From Novosphingobium sp. B1 (GTDB lineage: Bacteria > Pseudomonadota > Alphaproteobacteria > Sphingomonadales > Sphingomonadaceae): a DNA stretch of 64,000 bases. A program made the translations under genes and the position numbers. The DNA is taken from assembly GCF_900176395.1 (NCBI RefSeq), contig NZ_FWXL01000014.1, positions 1 to 64,000 on the forward strand, in the 5' to 3' direction. The notes under the pieces are model-generated. The model searched no databases. It was not told the DNA's origin and saw only the letters and a list, made by a program, of their open reading frames with translations. Numbering within the stretch: position 1 is the stretch's first letter; each line of letters begins with the position of its first letter. Shown piece by piece: positions 17,204 to 26,831 of this stretch.

Positions 17204-18156
17204 CGAAACGTCAGAAAAGCTTGTGTTGGCCCCCAGCCCCACCGATGAAGGTAGGCAAACCTAAAGCTATGAGGATCATAGCATTGCCGCTGGTATGATG
17301 CGTAAGCTGCTTCAGGCACGATACCATGTGCAAAGCTCGTGCAAAGATCGATTTCATTAGTGCAATCGCTAATGACATGCAGCCTACGCCTCCTGCGTGC
17401 CTTCATTCATTTCCGGAGCACACCCTAAACGTTTGCGCTCAAAGACTTAAAAAAGAATAAGTTTATAATGAGCTGTGCGATATCATTTGTTCGTGCACTA
17501 GGGAAATGGCGCGTAGACCTTGAGCTCAGGCGCCGCTCATCCGGCACGCGCAATCTGGCTTCCTCAACGCTCTGAGGAAGGCCCTGAGGCTGTGATATCT
17601 CGACGGCGATTGTGGCGAGGTGGTTAGTGAAGACGGCTGGCCGACGATGGCGCTTGCCAAGTACGGAAGAGGTGCTTCGTAATTGCTGCTGAGCAGCAAT
17701 TACGAAGTCATGGAAGCGCCCTCGGCAAGGGCCATATGATTCCTGCACTGTTGCTGCCAATATTCCCCTTACGGCCTAAGTGTGGTGTCGCGAGGCCCTC
17801 TCCAAGGATCCCCCAAGGCCATGCGATTGTACGAGCTTCCAACAACTTAACTCGAGGCATCCCAGCCATTTCGGAGACTGTTATAAGCCTCGACAACTAA
17901 CCTGTTGAGCGTGACGAACGTGTCACGGGTGTTTCAGGGAAACCAGCCTCCAAAGCGGCCATGTCCATGAACACTTAAAGGATTGGCACCGCTTGGAATA
18001 ACAGCAGTACATCCCGGGCCAAAATGAGGCCGTTATCATCCGTGGGATAAGGCAGACGCCAATGTCGTTTCCGCGCAACTCCTATTGCCGCAACACAAAA
18101 ACTAATGCTAAGCGGCGCGGCCATCCAAGGCAGATACGCCATCGAGTTTTCAGCTA
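17204..18156. other. gene-poor segment with a 33-bp palindrome
   Basis: No supported gene; several frames exist on both strands but lack ribosome sites and protein-like composition. The main structure is the near-perfect palindrome at 17675-17707. Confidence 0.4.
17675..17707. repeat. perfect 16+1+16 palindrome
   Basis: Arms CTTCGTAATTGCTGCT (17675-17690) and AGCAGCAATTACGAAG (17692-17707) are exact reverse complements around a single G. No T run follows on either strand, so it is not a standard terminator. Could be fused ends of a mobile element or a protein-binding site. Confidence 0.8.
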
Positions 18157-19299
18157 ATGCAAAAAATCAAACTAGTCTCCTTGGTGGTCATCGCCAGTCT
18201 TTCAGGCTGCGCATCCCTTCCCAGCAGCGGCCCAAGCGGCAAGCAGATAATGCAGGGTTTCAAGGACCCGGAATCCACTCTGCCCGTCCAGCTTGTTGAG
18301 CTGTCTAGCGTAGCAGATTTGCCTGTGGCTGAGGCAAAGCCTTCGACATCTCCTCTACCTAGCCTCCTTCCTCCGCCAACAGACATGATTGGTCCTGGCG
18401 ATGTTCTGGACGTGACGATCTACGAAGCAGGCGTTGCATTGTTTTCCGGTGCAACGGGCGGAGCTGGCGGTGGTCAGGCAGCTAGTGCATCGGTAAATCC
18501 AGGTGTGCAGGCGCAGAAACTCCCCCCAAGCCGGGTGGATGACAATGGCGATATTGTAATCCCCTATGCTGGCAAGCTGCGCGTGATGGGCCGGACCGTT
18601 GGCGAGGTCGAGAGTCAGATTCAGCGAGCATTGCGCGGCCTGTCGCAAAACCCTCGTGTCGTTGTGACGCTTAGCCAGTCTATTACGAACTCTGTCATTG
18701 TTAGTGGCGAGGTGAACCGACCAGGCCGCTTGGTCCTGCAGACCAATCGCGAGACACTTTCTGATGTAGTGGCTTTAGCTGGAGGCTACCGCGGCAACGC
18801 TAAGGACCTCACACTTCGCGTGGTCCGCCAGAACCGCAATGTCGATGTTCGATACAATGACTTAGTCGACAATCCTCTGCTGGACGTCGCAGCATACCCT
18901 GGTGATCGACTGATGCTGATCAGCAGCCCACGGTTCTTTTCCGTTCTGGGAGCGTCTGGGAAGGTTGATCATATACCGTTTGCCCGCACAAGAATGTCCT
19001 TGGCTGAAGCGATCGCCGCGGCAGGCGGCGTGAATGCCAATTCAGGTGATCCAAAGGCAATATTCGTGTTCCGTCAAAATCCAGAAGCCGGAGAAGATGC
19101 CAAACCTGTGGTGTATCATTTAAATATGATGCAGCCAGGCTCTTATATTCTGGCGCAACGTTTCACGATTGATGATCGTGATACATTGTATTTCGGCAAT
19201 GCTGCCGCAAATCAGCCAGGAAAGCTGCTGCAGTTGGTTAGCCAATTGTTCACACCTCTGGTAACTGTAACTGCTGCCGTCCAGACCTTGCAGAACTAA
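18157..19299 (+). CDS. polysaccharide export lipoprotein, Wza-like
   Basis: 380 residues. Lipoprotein signal peptide with lipobox LSGC (Cys21). A Poly_export domain starts at GPGDVLDVTIYEAG and continues PYAGKLRVMGRTVGEVESQI; two SLBB domains follow (VIVSGEVNRPG... and SVLGASGKVDHIPF...). It forms the outer-membrane channel for capsule or exopolysaccharide. The closest functional partner in the window is the KpsS-like gene at 20029-21324, on the other strand; no copolymerase (Wzc/KpsE) or Wzy is adjacent, so export probably relies on genes elsewhere. Confidence 0.9.
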   Translation: MQKIKLVSLVVIASLSGCASLPSSGPSGKQIMQGFKDPESTLPVQLVELSSVADLPVAEAKPSTSPLPSLLPPPTDMIGPGDVLDVTIYEAGVALFSGATGGAGGGQAASASVNPGVQAQKLPPSRVDDNGDIVIPYAGKLRVMGRTVGEVESQIQRALRGLSQNPRVVVTLSQSITNSVIVSGEVNRPGRLVLQTNRETLSDVVALAGGYRGNAKDLTLRVVRQNRNVDVRYNDLVDNPLLDVAAYPGDRLMLISSPRFFSVLGASGKVDHIPFARTRMSLAEAIAAAGGVNANSGDPKAIFVFRQNPEAGEDAKPVVYHLNMMQPGSYILAQRFTIDDRDTLYFGNAAANQPGKLLQLVSQLFTPLVTVTAAVQTLQN

Positions 19300-20028
19300 G
19301 TGGCAGGCATGGTCGGGTCTCATTTACTTGGCTGTAGGTCCGACCTTGGATTGCGGCGCTCGCGGATGGCTGTGAGTGTTCGTTACAAAAGCGCTGTGGC
19401 CAAGCCACGTTGCGCCTTTGGCAGATAACAGCTTTAATTAGATGGTTTGAAGTCGTTTTCAGCGGATTTTGGCTGGGCTTGCAGCGGCAAGCTCATATGC
19501 AGCATCCCATTTCTGCTTTAGCAAACCTTGTTGCGCCGCATCTGAGCGGCCGTTTTCGCTCGTGGCCTGTGCGATCATAAGATTCATAAACTGTGCAAGG
19601 TAGGAACCGGTTTGTCGCGCTACAAAAAGCAGCCCGAAGAGCTGGCGGCACCTGAAAACGGCGGGATTTTCTTGCTAGCGTTTACGCGCTTCTGTGTTTG
19701 CGCATAAGGTGAGTAGCTAACCTACGGTGCTTTCAAACCTCTGCCGGGCTACTTCTCATCCAACGCAAACGGGCATTCGAGATAATTGCACCGACCAGAT
19801 TCTGATTTGCTCAGCCCTCGGTAGCCGCTCCTGAGTCTGGTTCCCAATAAGCGGAAGCCACAGTTGTTGATCACGCAGGACAAGCGGCCCCTTGACCGTT
19901 ATTGTCTCTCAATACCAACGCTTACCGTTGCTTGTCCCAGACTTCCAGCGACAGGCTCGTAGTGTTGCTTTCGGCCTGCCGATTAGTCTACGTGGAAGGG
20001 CTTCACCCTCATCACTGGCCGAAGCCTT
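19300..20028. other. segment between capsule genes with a protein remnant
   Basis: Apart from the minus-strand remnant at 19459-19676 I see no gene, repeat or regulatory site. Confidence 0.4.
19459..19676 (-). pseudogene. unidentified C-terminal protein fragment
   Basis: The minus strand holds an open frame bounded by stops that reads as protein: FRCRQLFGLLFVARQTGSYL, AQFMNLMIAQATSENGRSDA and AQQGLLKQKWDAAYELAAAS. The composition (Gln/Ala-rich helix with no rare residues) looks like the tail of a real protein, but no plausible start remains except an internal ATG. I do not recognise the family. Confidence 0.35.
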
Positions 20029-21324
20029 TCAAATCTGGCGGTTTGGCTCGAAGACCTCATGCAAACCCTCTTTGCCAAGAGGAGCCCTGAAACGCGCAAC
20101 GGCATGTTTAACTACTGTACTGATTGCAATATCTGAGAAAAAGCCACCAGGAATCAGGCACCGCTCAATCAGTACTCGGCGGAAAGCCTGAAAGATCTCC
20201 ATGTCTGGGGGAGTGCGCTCCGTCCAGAACTTATCTAGTCCATCCTGACAAGTAATCCCCGCAATGTCATAAATCGCCGTTCCGAGCACGACAGCGGGAA
20301 TGCCCATCGACAACCCGAGTGTTCCGCTAGTGCTGTTGATCGTAACCATGCCGAGTGATGCTTGCGCAACAGGGACGATGTCGCCGCTTGGCAGATAGTC
20401 AACGCGGTCGGCAACGCCAAAGCGCTCAGCTAGATCATGCGAGATCAATTCCCAATCGCGCACGCCATTATCAAGTGGATGCTCTTTGATGACTAGCCGT
20501 GTTTCCTTCGGCGCATTCTCGGCGAACGACGAAACCACCAGCTTGATTGCTTCAGTGATGCCAGCGAAAGGTGAGTGCAGGCGGATCTGGGCATCAGAGT
20601 CGAGCTGCAGTGGGAAGAGAAAGTAAGGAGACGCGCTCTCTTGCAGCCGCCTTATGAGCGCCGCACCCTGCTCTTCGCGCTTTTTGCGGCGGCGTAGCTT
20701 GCGAAGCCAGCCCATGCCTTCGACCAGAGGGTGCCAAGGACGATGATTGTCCCAATTCTTGTAATGCCACCGTGTAAACACGTCGGCAAAGTTATAGGCC
20801 AGCCCTTCCAGCGCGCGACGGCGAAATGAGGACGGTACCGGCGGATGCTGTTCCACCGGCGGTAGTTTTCCTGCCGTGTCGAGGTACCACTGTGGATCAC
20901 GTGGCAGTGACGAATGCCCGTTGACGCCGCCACGTTCGAACGTGACCCAATCAGGCCGGATGTAGCCTTCTTCAAAGACGTGGACGGGGATCTTGAGTTC
21001 GCGACAAACCCGTGTCGCGATAATGTGGTGATCGCGACAATCACCGAAAAGCATGACGTCAGTAATCTGCTTGTCTGCGATGATTTGCGCTAAAGCTGCC
21101 GGCCATTCCTCCTGCGTGCCTAAAAAATCGACGCCGCCCGGCAAGCGCCAAAACAGCCGGTCTCCGCCATTGAAGTTCACCTTGTAAACGGTGTGGCCGG
21201 CCTTGGTCAGGCCCTGTCCTAGATGGCGGAACAGAGGACCCATCAGCCCTTGGAGAAGAAGAACACAGCGCTGCTGGCGCCGCGACGGTTCAGAATGCAA
21301 CGGCAATACACTTGGTAACGACAT
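20029..21324 (-). CDS. kpsS: capsule polysaccharide biosynthesis protein, KpsS-like
   Basis: 431 residues. N-terminal CVLLLQGLMGPLFRHLGQGL and FGDCRDHHIIATRVCRELKI, then VFEEGYIRPDWVTFERGGVN, C-terminal KEHPLDNGVRDWE, and TINSTSGTLGLSMGIPAVVLG match the Capsule_synth family (KpsS/LipB). KpsS adds beta-Kdo to the lipid anchor of group 2-type capsules in the cytoplasm. The E-E-G-Y-I-R-P and K-E-H-P signatures are intact. Neighbouring DNA is gene-poor, and the usual partner KpsC is not in the window. Confidence 0.85.
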   Translation of the reverse strand: MSLPSVLPLHSEPSRRQQRCVLLLQGLMGPLFRHLGQGLTKAGHTVYKVNFNGGDRLFWRLPGGVDFLGTQEEWPAALAQIIADKQITDVMLFGDCRDHHIIATRVCRELKIPVHVFEEGYIRPDWVTFERGGVNGHSSLPRDPQWYLDTAGKLPPVEQHPPVPSSFRRRALEGLAYNFADVFTRWHYKNWDNHRPWHPLVEGMGWLRKLRRRKKREEQGAALIRRLQESASPYFLFPLQLDSDAQIRLHSPFAGITEAIKLVVSSFAENAPKETRLVIKEHPLDNGVRDWELISHDLAERFGVADRVDYLPSGDIVPVAQASLGMVTINSTSGTLGLSMGIPAVVLGTAIYDIAGITCQDGLDKFWTERTPPDMEIFQAFRRVLIERCLIPGGFFSDIAISTVVKHAVARFRAPLGKEGLHEVFEPNRQI

Positions 21325-22152
21325 TTCCCCGCCCTACCGGGAGTCACTCAATCGGTCGACAACAATTCCAACAGCAAATACACCGGCTTAGGTAGGGTGA
21401 GCAATCTAGCAATCGCTGCCAGGCCGGCATTGCAACAGCAAGTCATTGCTTGATAGGGGCAATGGAGGGCGGTCTGGGCAAGAGCGGGCGCGGTCGTCAA
21501 CTTGCAAGACACGCAGAAACAAACACTAGAACACGGCCCCTATTCGACGCGTTGGTCGGCAGCTGGCAAGGATCTCGATCAGATCGAGGCAATTGGACCA
21601 GCGCCAGCGCCAGCGCAACCGGAACCGCAGTACTCAGTTCCGATTGCGGCGCAGCAGTCACAAGATCAGACAAGCCCACTGCTAACGAAATCTATGTAAG
21701 GACAACGCCAGCAGGCCAGTTGTCTTAGACGATGTGAGCGGTGCCGTAGCGCTTGCGACTTTCTGCATGACGCTCTTGAGTGCGATATCGGGCTTTGAGA
21801 TCGGTGCGCGGCCGCATCAGTGCCCATTATCTGATTTGCCACAAGAAGCGATGCACCCTGCCTCCCATCGGCACGGAACAGATTTGTTCTGCACCCGAGT
21901 GAGCTTTCGATGATAGTCGGGGCGGGGCAGTGATATGCGATGAGGTACAATCAATGCCGCCGCCCGATGTAAAGGATAAAGGTCTCTACGCACAGTAAGA
22001 GGTCCGGTGTTGGAACTCAGTAAGTATGTAAATTTGGTCAGTTTTTTGGCAACTGCTATTTCAGCCTGTGCAAAATGAGCATGTGTCTAGCACATGGCAT
22101 TTTAATTGTTTATTTGGTATCCTGAGAAAGTGGTAAGGTATGGAGGCAAGTT
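21325..22152. other. gene-poor segment
   Basis: Contains a Pro/Gln-rich 65-codon frame at 21502-21699 (start MQDTQKQTLEHGPYSTRWSA) that could be a remnant of a capsule-related protein, without other support. Otherwise nothing recognised; 22080-22130 is AT-rich and may hold the promoter of the gene at 22153. Confidence 0.35.
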
Positions 22153-22491
22153 TTGGAAGATGGTTGGTGTCATCTACCCGTCCTCATCGAGAGGAGCAGT
22201 TCCTTTGATGTAACTCTTGCCATGGAGATTTTATCGGCGATGAACCCGGGCGAGCAAGTGTACCTCGATTTCGTGGACGCGGCTTCAGATGGAAGATCAC
22301 CTTGGGTACGAGACGGCGCCAACAACAGGTTAGGCCGTATACCGGCTAGCCAATGGCAAAGGTTCTACCTGGTGCACGGTGACGACCAATCCACGGTGGG
22401 AGAGTTTGCAAGAAGGCTTGAATTTGGCTGGCTGCTGCGCTTGCCAGTGAAATCGCGCGGAAACCCTGAAAGGCTTTCGAGCATCCTGTAA
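22153..22491 (+). CDS. small protein of unknown function (TTG start)
   Basis: 112 residues. The TTG at 22153 is supported by a GGAGG ribosome site at 22142-22146 with six bases of spacing, better than any nearby ATG. Protein begins LEDGWCHLPVLIERSSSFDV and has WVRDGANNRLGRIPASQWQR and FARRLEFGWLLRLPVKSRG. No membrane segment or known motif. It stands alone, in the same orientation as the Wza-like gene. Function unknown. Confidence 0.45.
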   Translation: MEDGWCHLPVLIERSSSFDVTLAMEILSAMNPGEQVYLDFVDAASDGRSPWVRDGANNRLGRIPASQWQRFYLVHGDDQSTVGEFARRLEFGWLLRLPVKSRGNPERLSSIL

Positions 22492-23123
22492 GTTGCGAGC
22501 TTAGACACATCAGGTCATAACGTCGAAAACTTGTGAAGTGCTTGCTGTGCTACCCGTATTTTTAAAGCACTGTCGATTTTGATTGGGCTGAACGCGCGTA
22601 AGGCGACATTGAGCAAAATTTCTTAGATTTTGCAGTCTATTGTTAGGTGTTTGTTCGCCTTGAGTGAAGGTTATGAGAATGTTTAAAAGCGGTCGAAATT
22701 TTTGCGTCGACGCCATCTCAATAACTTCCTTGCAAACATTGCGGCAAGGCCCAAGGCCAGCAACCTCGGCCAGAACTCCGAAGAGAAAGCCGCAGGCGGA
22801 TCAATCTTCCAATGCGTACCACCACTTTTTTGATACTTTTCGACGCGATTGGATGTTTGTTTTTTGCAGTCCGATACCTTCTTTGTTGAATTTTTCGACG
22901 AAGCCGTAGCTGTGCAGGAAGTGGAGCAAGCGATTTATACAACGGATATTAGCTGACGGGAGCAGCGAAAAACCGAGGCTGGGGCTACAATGTAAAAAGT
23001 TTGCTAGGCCTGTCCATTTTTGATTGAATATAAGCGCCAAAAAGGCAGCCAAGACAGTAGCTCCAAATTCACATTTGTATTAGCCCAAATCCAAGACGAT
23101 ACAGATGCCGATGCTGGCTCTTT
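22492..23123. other. intergenic, no gene seen
   Basis: AT-rich compared with its neighbours; short frames only. Nothing I can support. Confidence 0.4.
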
Positions 23124-26100
23124 TTAGCCAGAACAGACTTGGATTCTGCTAGTTCCGCGACCGGAAGGTAGGACCTCGATCTTCACCGGGATGCGCTCTT
23201 TAAGCTCCTCGACGTGGCTAATCACGCCGACGCGCCTGCCAGTCGCATGAAGGTGTTCGAGCAGAGCGACCGCCTGCCCCAAGCTTGCCGGGTCAAGCGC
23301 ACCAAAGCCTTCGTCGATGAACAGGCTCTCGATCCGCACGCCGCTGACCGTCGACATCTCGGCAAGGCCAAGGGCCAGCGCGAGACTGACGAGGAAGCGC
23401 TCGCCACCTGACAGGTTGTGAAGCCCTCGAATTTCACCGCCCATGTCGTTGTCAAGTGCCTGGATCAACATGTCGCCCCCAAGGGCGCGCTCCAAGGTGT
23501 AGCGCGGCTTGAGTTCGGCGAGGCGTGTATTGGCATGCTCGAGTAGGCGATCGAGCGTCAGGCCCTGCGCAAAGCGGCGGAAGGTAGCCCCAGTCCTGTC
23601 GCCGATTAGATCGTTGAGGCGCAACCAGACGTCGGCTTCGGAACCACGCTTCTCGAGTTCGGCACGAAGCTGCGCTGTCTGAGACCGGACTTCGTTGTCG
23701 CGGCGCAAAACAAGATCAGCTTCGGAGCAGCGCTCGGCTGCCTGACGGCAGGCTTCGGCCGCGGCCTGTAATGCATGTTGCAAGCTTTCGCCAAGCAGGG
23801 CAGGGGCTTCGCTGGCGTTGTGCGCCACAAGATCCTGCTCGCGCTGGGTCAGCATGGCTTGCGCAATGGCGGCAGCCTTGTCGAGGTCCGCCAATGCCTT
23901 GGCCTCTATTTCAAGCGCTACAGCACCACCGCTAGCCACCCGGGCGACGTCATCAACAGTCAGATCGCTTTGGGTCAAGGAGGTAGCAAAGACCTTCGCG
24001 CGCATATCGCGATCAGCCTGGGCCTGACAAACAGCATCCCGGGCACTGTCGAGCCTGGCTGCGATCGCAGTGCGCTCGCGCGCAGTCAGTTCGCGGCGCT
24101 CTGCGGCTTGGCACTGCGTAGCTGCTGCGCGCTGCTGCCGGTCTTCAACGGCTCGCTCTGCATCAACTACCGACTGTCCGTCGAGCAATAATCCGCGCTC
24201 GTTCGCAAGCGCGGCGAGATCGGCTTCGGCAACGGCGAGCTTGTTAGTGCTGTCATCGGCCCGCTCGCGGCATCCTGTCAGAACTGCAGTGGCGCCCGCA
24301 GCCTCGGACTGAAGCGAGGGCAGGGCTGCGGTAAGGTCTTGTGCTTGTGCATTGCGCGACCGCCAGGCACTTGCATTGTCTGCGATCCAGCGGGGAGCAT
24401 TGGTCAATGTTCGCCAGTCCGTAAGGGGCGCAAGATACCGATCAAGGGTAACGGCAAGGCGTGCGAGATCTTCCTCGCCTGCAGAAATTCGCTTGGCGTG
24501 CTCATCGACTGCGCGGCTTTGAAGAGCGAGTGTATCGCGAGCGGCGGCATTGCGATCCTGCGCTTGGTTCAGCGCCTGGCGTGCTTGCTGCTCAGCCTTG
24601 CGAGCCCGGTCGGCAGCTTCGCGCGCATCGTGCAGTTTGACAACGGCATCGTCTGCTTCCTGCCGCCTAGCAGCAAGCAAGGCCGGAAGCTCCGCAATGG
24701 CCCCAGCAATGCCGATTTCTTCGGCAGCGCGGAGCAAGCCTGCCGTTGCATTCTTAAGCTTGGCTGTCGCGCTTTCAAGCTCCTGCGTCAGCCTGACGTG
24801 CTGCTGGGCGTGCTCGACAAGGGATGTGCCAATCGAGGCAATCTGTCCGCCCAGTTCTGCTGCTTCGAAGGCCAAGCTCCGCTCCTCGGCGGCGATGGCT
24901 TTGGTCGCAGCCTCCCGATCGCGCAGGTGCTGGCCAAGTTTGCCCTCGAACAGCGACAGCTCGTGCTGTGCCGAGCCACAGACCGGGCAGGGTTGCTCGG
25001 GCTCCAACTGCGCGCGAAGGGCTTCGGCTGCTTCTGAAGCAGCACTGCGCAGGAGCGCAAGCTCGCTGCGCCCATGCTCGACTTGCCTCGAAAGGTCCGG
25101 CAGGCGAGCAGTGATCTCACCTTGGCGGTTCGCCAACTGGGCCTGGCGAGCCGTCTCGGCTTCGATCCGCCTGACAATAGCGTCAAGTGAAGTGCGAGCG
25201 GTGGCCAAGGTCTGGGCCTTGCTGTCGTGGTCTGTCACCAGGGATGCCACGTGCAGCAGGGCGTCGCGCTTTTCACTCAGGGCCTGAAGAGTGCCTGCTG
25301 GCGGTAGGAGAGCGTCTGCCTCCGCCAAGACCTCAGAGGCATCGGCATGGACCTGGGTTGCCTTCGCCAAAGACGCCTCGGCCTCGTTCCACTTCTGCAA
25401 GGCAGCGCGCTCGGCCTGCTGAAGCGCAGGGTGCTCAGAAACAAGCATCTGCAACTGCGCTGTTGCGGCAGCATGTTGGGCTAGCCCTGTGGTGAGTTCA
25501 TCCTCCCGCAGGTCCAGCACCGACAGAGCAGCGTTTCGCTCCAGCCAGGCGTGCGCTTCCTCAAGTTCAGCAACAGCCTTGGCATGAGCGTCGGCTGTTG
25601 CTGCGTGCTTGCTGGTGGCATCGATGACCCGCTGGGCGGCGCTGGTTGCTTCGCTGCGCAAACCTTCGACCTCGCGGGCGGCTTGTGCCATGCGCAGGTC
25701 CAGTTCGCGCGCGGACAGGAGGAGAGGTGCCAGCGCCTTGGCGTGCTCTGCCACCTCGGCAGATCTGGCAGCAGCGGATTGCTCATCCACCTGAGCCTGC
25801 TGTTCGGCCCAAATGGCGCTGGCCAGTGCCTGTTCGCCTTGTGTCACCTGCACCAGCACTTCTTCGACGCGCCGCTCGGCGTTTCCGAGCTCCGTCCAGT
25901 CAGGAACAAGAGCCATTGCCACCCGGTCTCGAGCCAGAATATCGCGACGCGGGTTTGCCTCGGCCTGGTCTGCCTGCGCCCGAGCAAGCGCTTCGCGTGA
26001 TGCTTCGATCAGGCCATTGAGCTGGACCGAGCGCTCTTCCCACTGCCGCGCTGACTTAAGGCCTTCATGCCCAGCAAGCGCCTCGGCTTCTGCGGACCTG

Positions 26101-26831
26101 GCCTGCGTTAGCTCATCCTCAGCTTGTCCCCGCTGCGTGTCGTCGAGCCCGTTTTGCCGAGAGATCTGCTCGCGCAGGCCGTCAAGGCCGGCTCGAAGGG
26201 CACTGGCTTTCTCGAACGCCCGGGCACCGAGCGTGGTATAGATCTCAGAGCCGGTCAGTCGCTCCAGCAATTGCGCGCGCTCATTGGCGTCGGCACGGAT
26301 GAAGGCTTCAAAGTCTCCCTGCGCCAGCAGTACCGCACGGCCGAACTGCTCGGGCGTCAGGCCGATGACCTTGCGAATGGCATCCTTGGTCTCGCTGCGG
26401 GTTCCACCGAGGCGCTCGGCCGTGTCGAGCCGCTCGAAGCTGTGATCGTAGTTCTGGATCTTGCCGTCAGCTTTGCCGCGGGCGCGCTTGACCGACCACC
26501 GCGCGCGATAGGAGGCACCATCGGGCATCGCGAAGTCCACCTCGGCGTAGCCCTCGGCGGTTCCATGGCGCAGAATCGCGCGCGTGTCCTTGAGCGACAA
26601 GCCGTTTTCGTCCTGATCGCCGATCTTGCCACTCGATGGTGCGGCCCTGAGGCGGGGAATCTCGTTGAATAGGGCAAGGCAGACCGCATCGAGCAGCGTG
26701 GACTTGCCCGCACCGGTTGGCCCGGTGATCGCAAAGATACCGGATCCCGCCAGCGGCTCGGCGGTAAAGTCGACGATGAACTCGCCGGCAAGGCTCGCAA
26801 GGTTCTGCCCGCGGATGGCAAGGATACGCAT
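23124..26831 (-). CDS. sbcC: exonuclease SbcCD, SMC-like ATPase subunit
   Basis: 1235 residues. Walker A GPTGAGKSTLLDAVC near residue 37, ABC signature LSGGERFLVSLALALGL and Walker B SLFIDEGFGALD near the C-terminus are separated by a long Ala/Glu/Gln-rich coiled coil with the zinc hook CPVCG in its middle. This is the Rad50-type ATPase that works with SbcD to open DNA hairpins and protein-blocked ends. The start overlaps the sbcD stop by one base (TGATG). Slightly longer than the E. coli protein. Palindromes in this window would be its natural substrates, a coincidence rather than evidence of a link. Confidence 0.95.
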   Translation of the reverse strand: MRILAIRGQNLASLAGEFIVDFTAEPLAGSGIFAITGPTGAGKSTLLDAVCLALFNEIPRLRAAPSSGKIGDQDENGLSLKDTRAILRHGTAEGYAEVDFAMPDGASYRARWSVKRARGKADGKIQNYDHSFERLDTAERLGGTRSETKDAIRKVIGLTPEQFGRAVLLAQGDFEAFIRADANERAQLLERLTGSEIYTTLGARAFEKASALRAGLDGLREQISRQNGLDDTQRGQAEDELTQARSAEAEALAGHEGLKSARQWEERSVQLNGLIEASREALARAQADQAEANPRRDILARDRVAMALVPDWTELGNAERRVEEVLVQVTQGEQALASAIWAEQQAQVDEQSAAARSAEVAEHAKALAPLLLSARELDLRMAQAAREVEGLRSEATSAAQRVIDATSKHAATADAHAKAVAELEEAHAWLERNAALSVLDLREDELTTGLAQHAAATAQLQMLVSEHPALQQAERAALQKWNEAEASLAKATQVHADASEVLAEADALLPPAGTLQALSEKRDALLHVASLVTDHDSKAQTLATARTSLDAIVRRIEAETARQAQLANRQGEITARLPDLSRQVEHGRSELALLRSAASEAAEALRAQLEPEQPCPVCGSAQHELSLFEGKLGQHLRDREAATKAIAAEERSLAFEAAELGGQIASIGTSLVEHAQQHVRLTQELESATAKLKNATAGLLRAAEEIGIAGAIAELPALLAARRQEADDAVVKLHDAREAADRARKAEQQARQALNQAQDRNAAARDTLALQSRAVDEHAKRISAGEEDLARLAVTLDRYLAPLTDWRTLTNAPRWIADNASAWRSRNAQAQDLTAALPSLQSEAAGATAVLTGCRERADDSTNKLAVAEADLAALANERGLLLDGQSVVDAERAVEDRQQRAAATQCQAAERRELTARERTAIAARLDSARDAVCQAQADRDMRAKVFATSLTQSDLTVDDVARVASGGAVALEIEAKALADLDKAAAIAQAMLTQREQDLVAHNASEAPALLGESLQHALQAAAEACRQAAERCSEADLVLRRDNEVRSQTAQLRAELEKRGSEADVWLRLNDLIGDRTGATFRRFAQGLTLDRLLEHANTRLAELKPRYTLERALGGDMLIQALDNDMGGEIRGLHNLSGGERFLVSLALALGLAEMSTVSGVRIESLFIDEGFGALDPASLGQAVALLEHLHATGRRVGVISHVEELKERIPVKIEVLPSGRGTSRIQVCSG

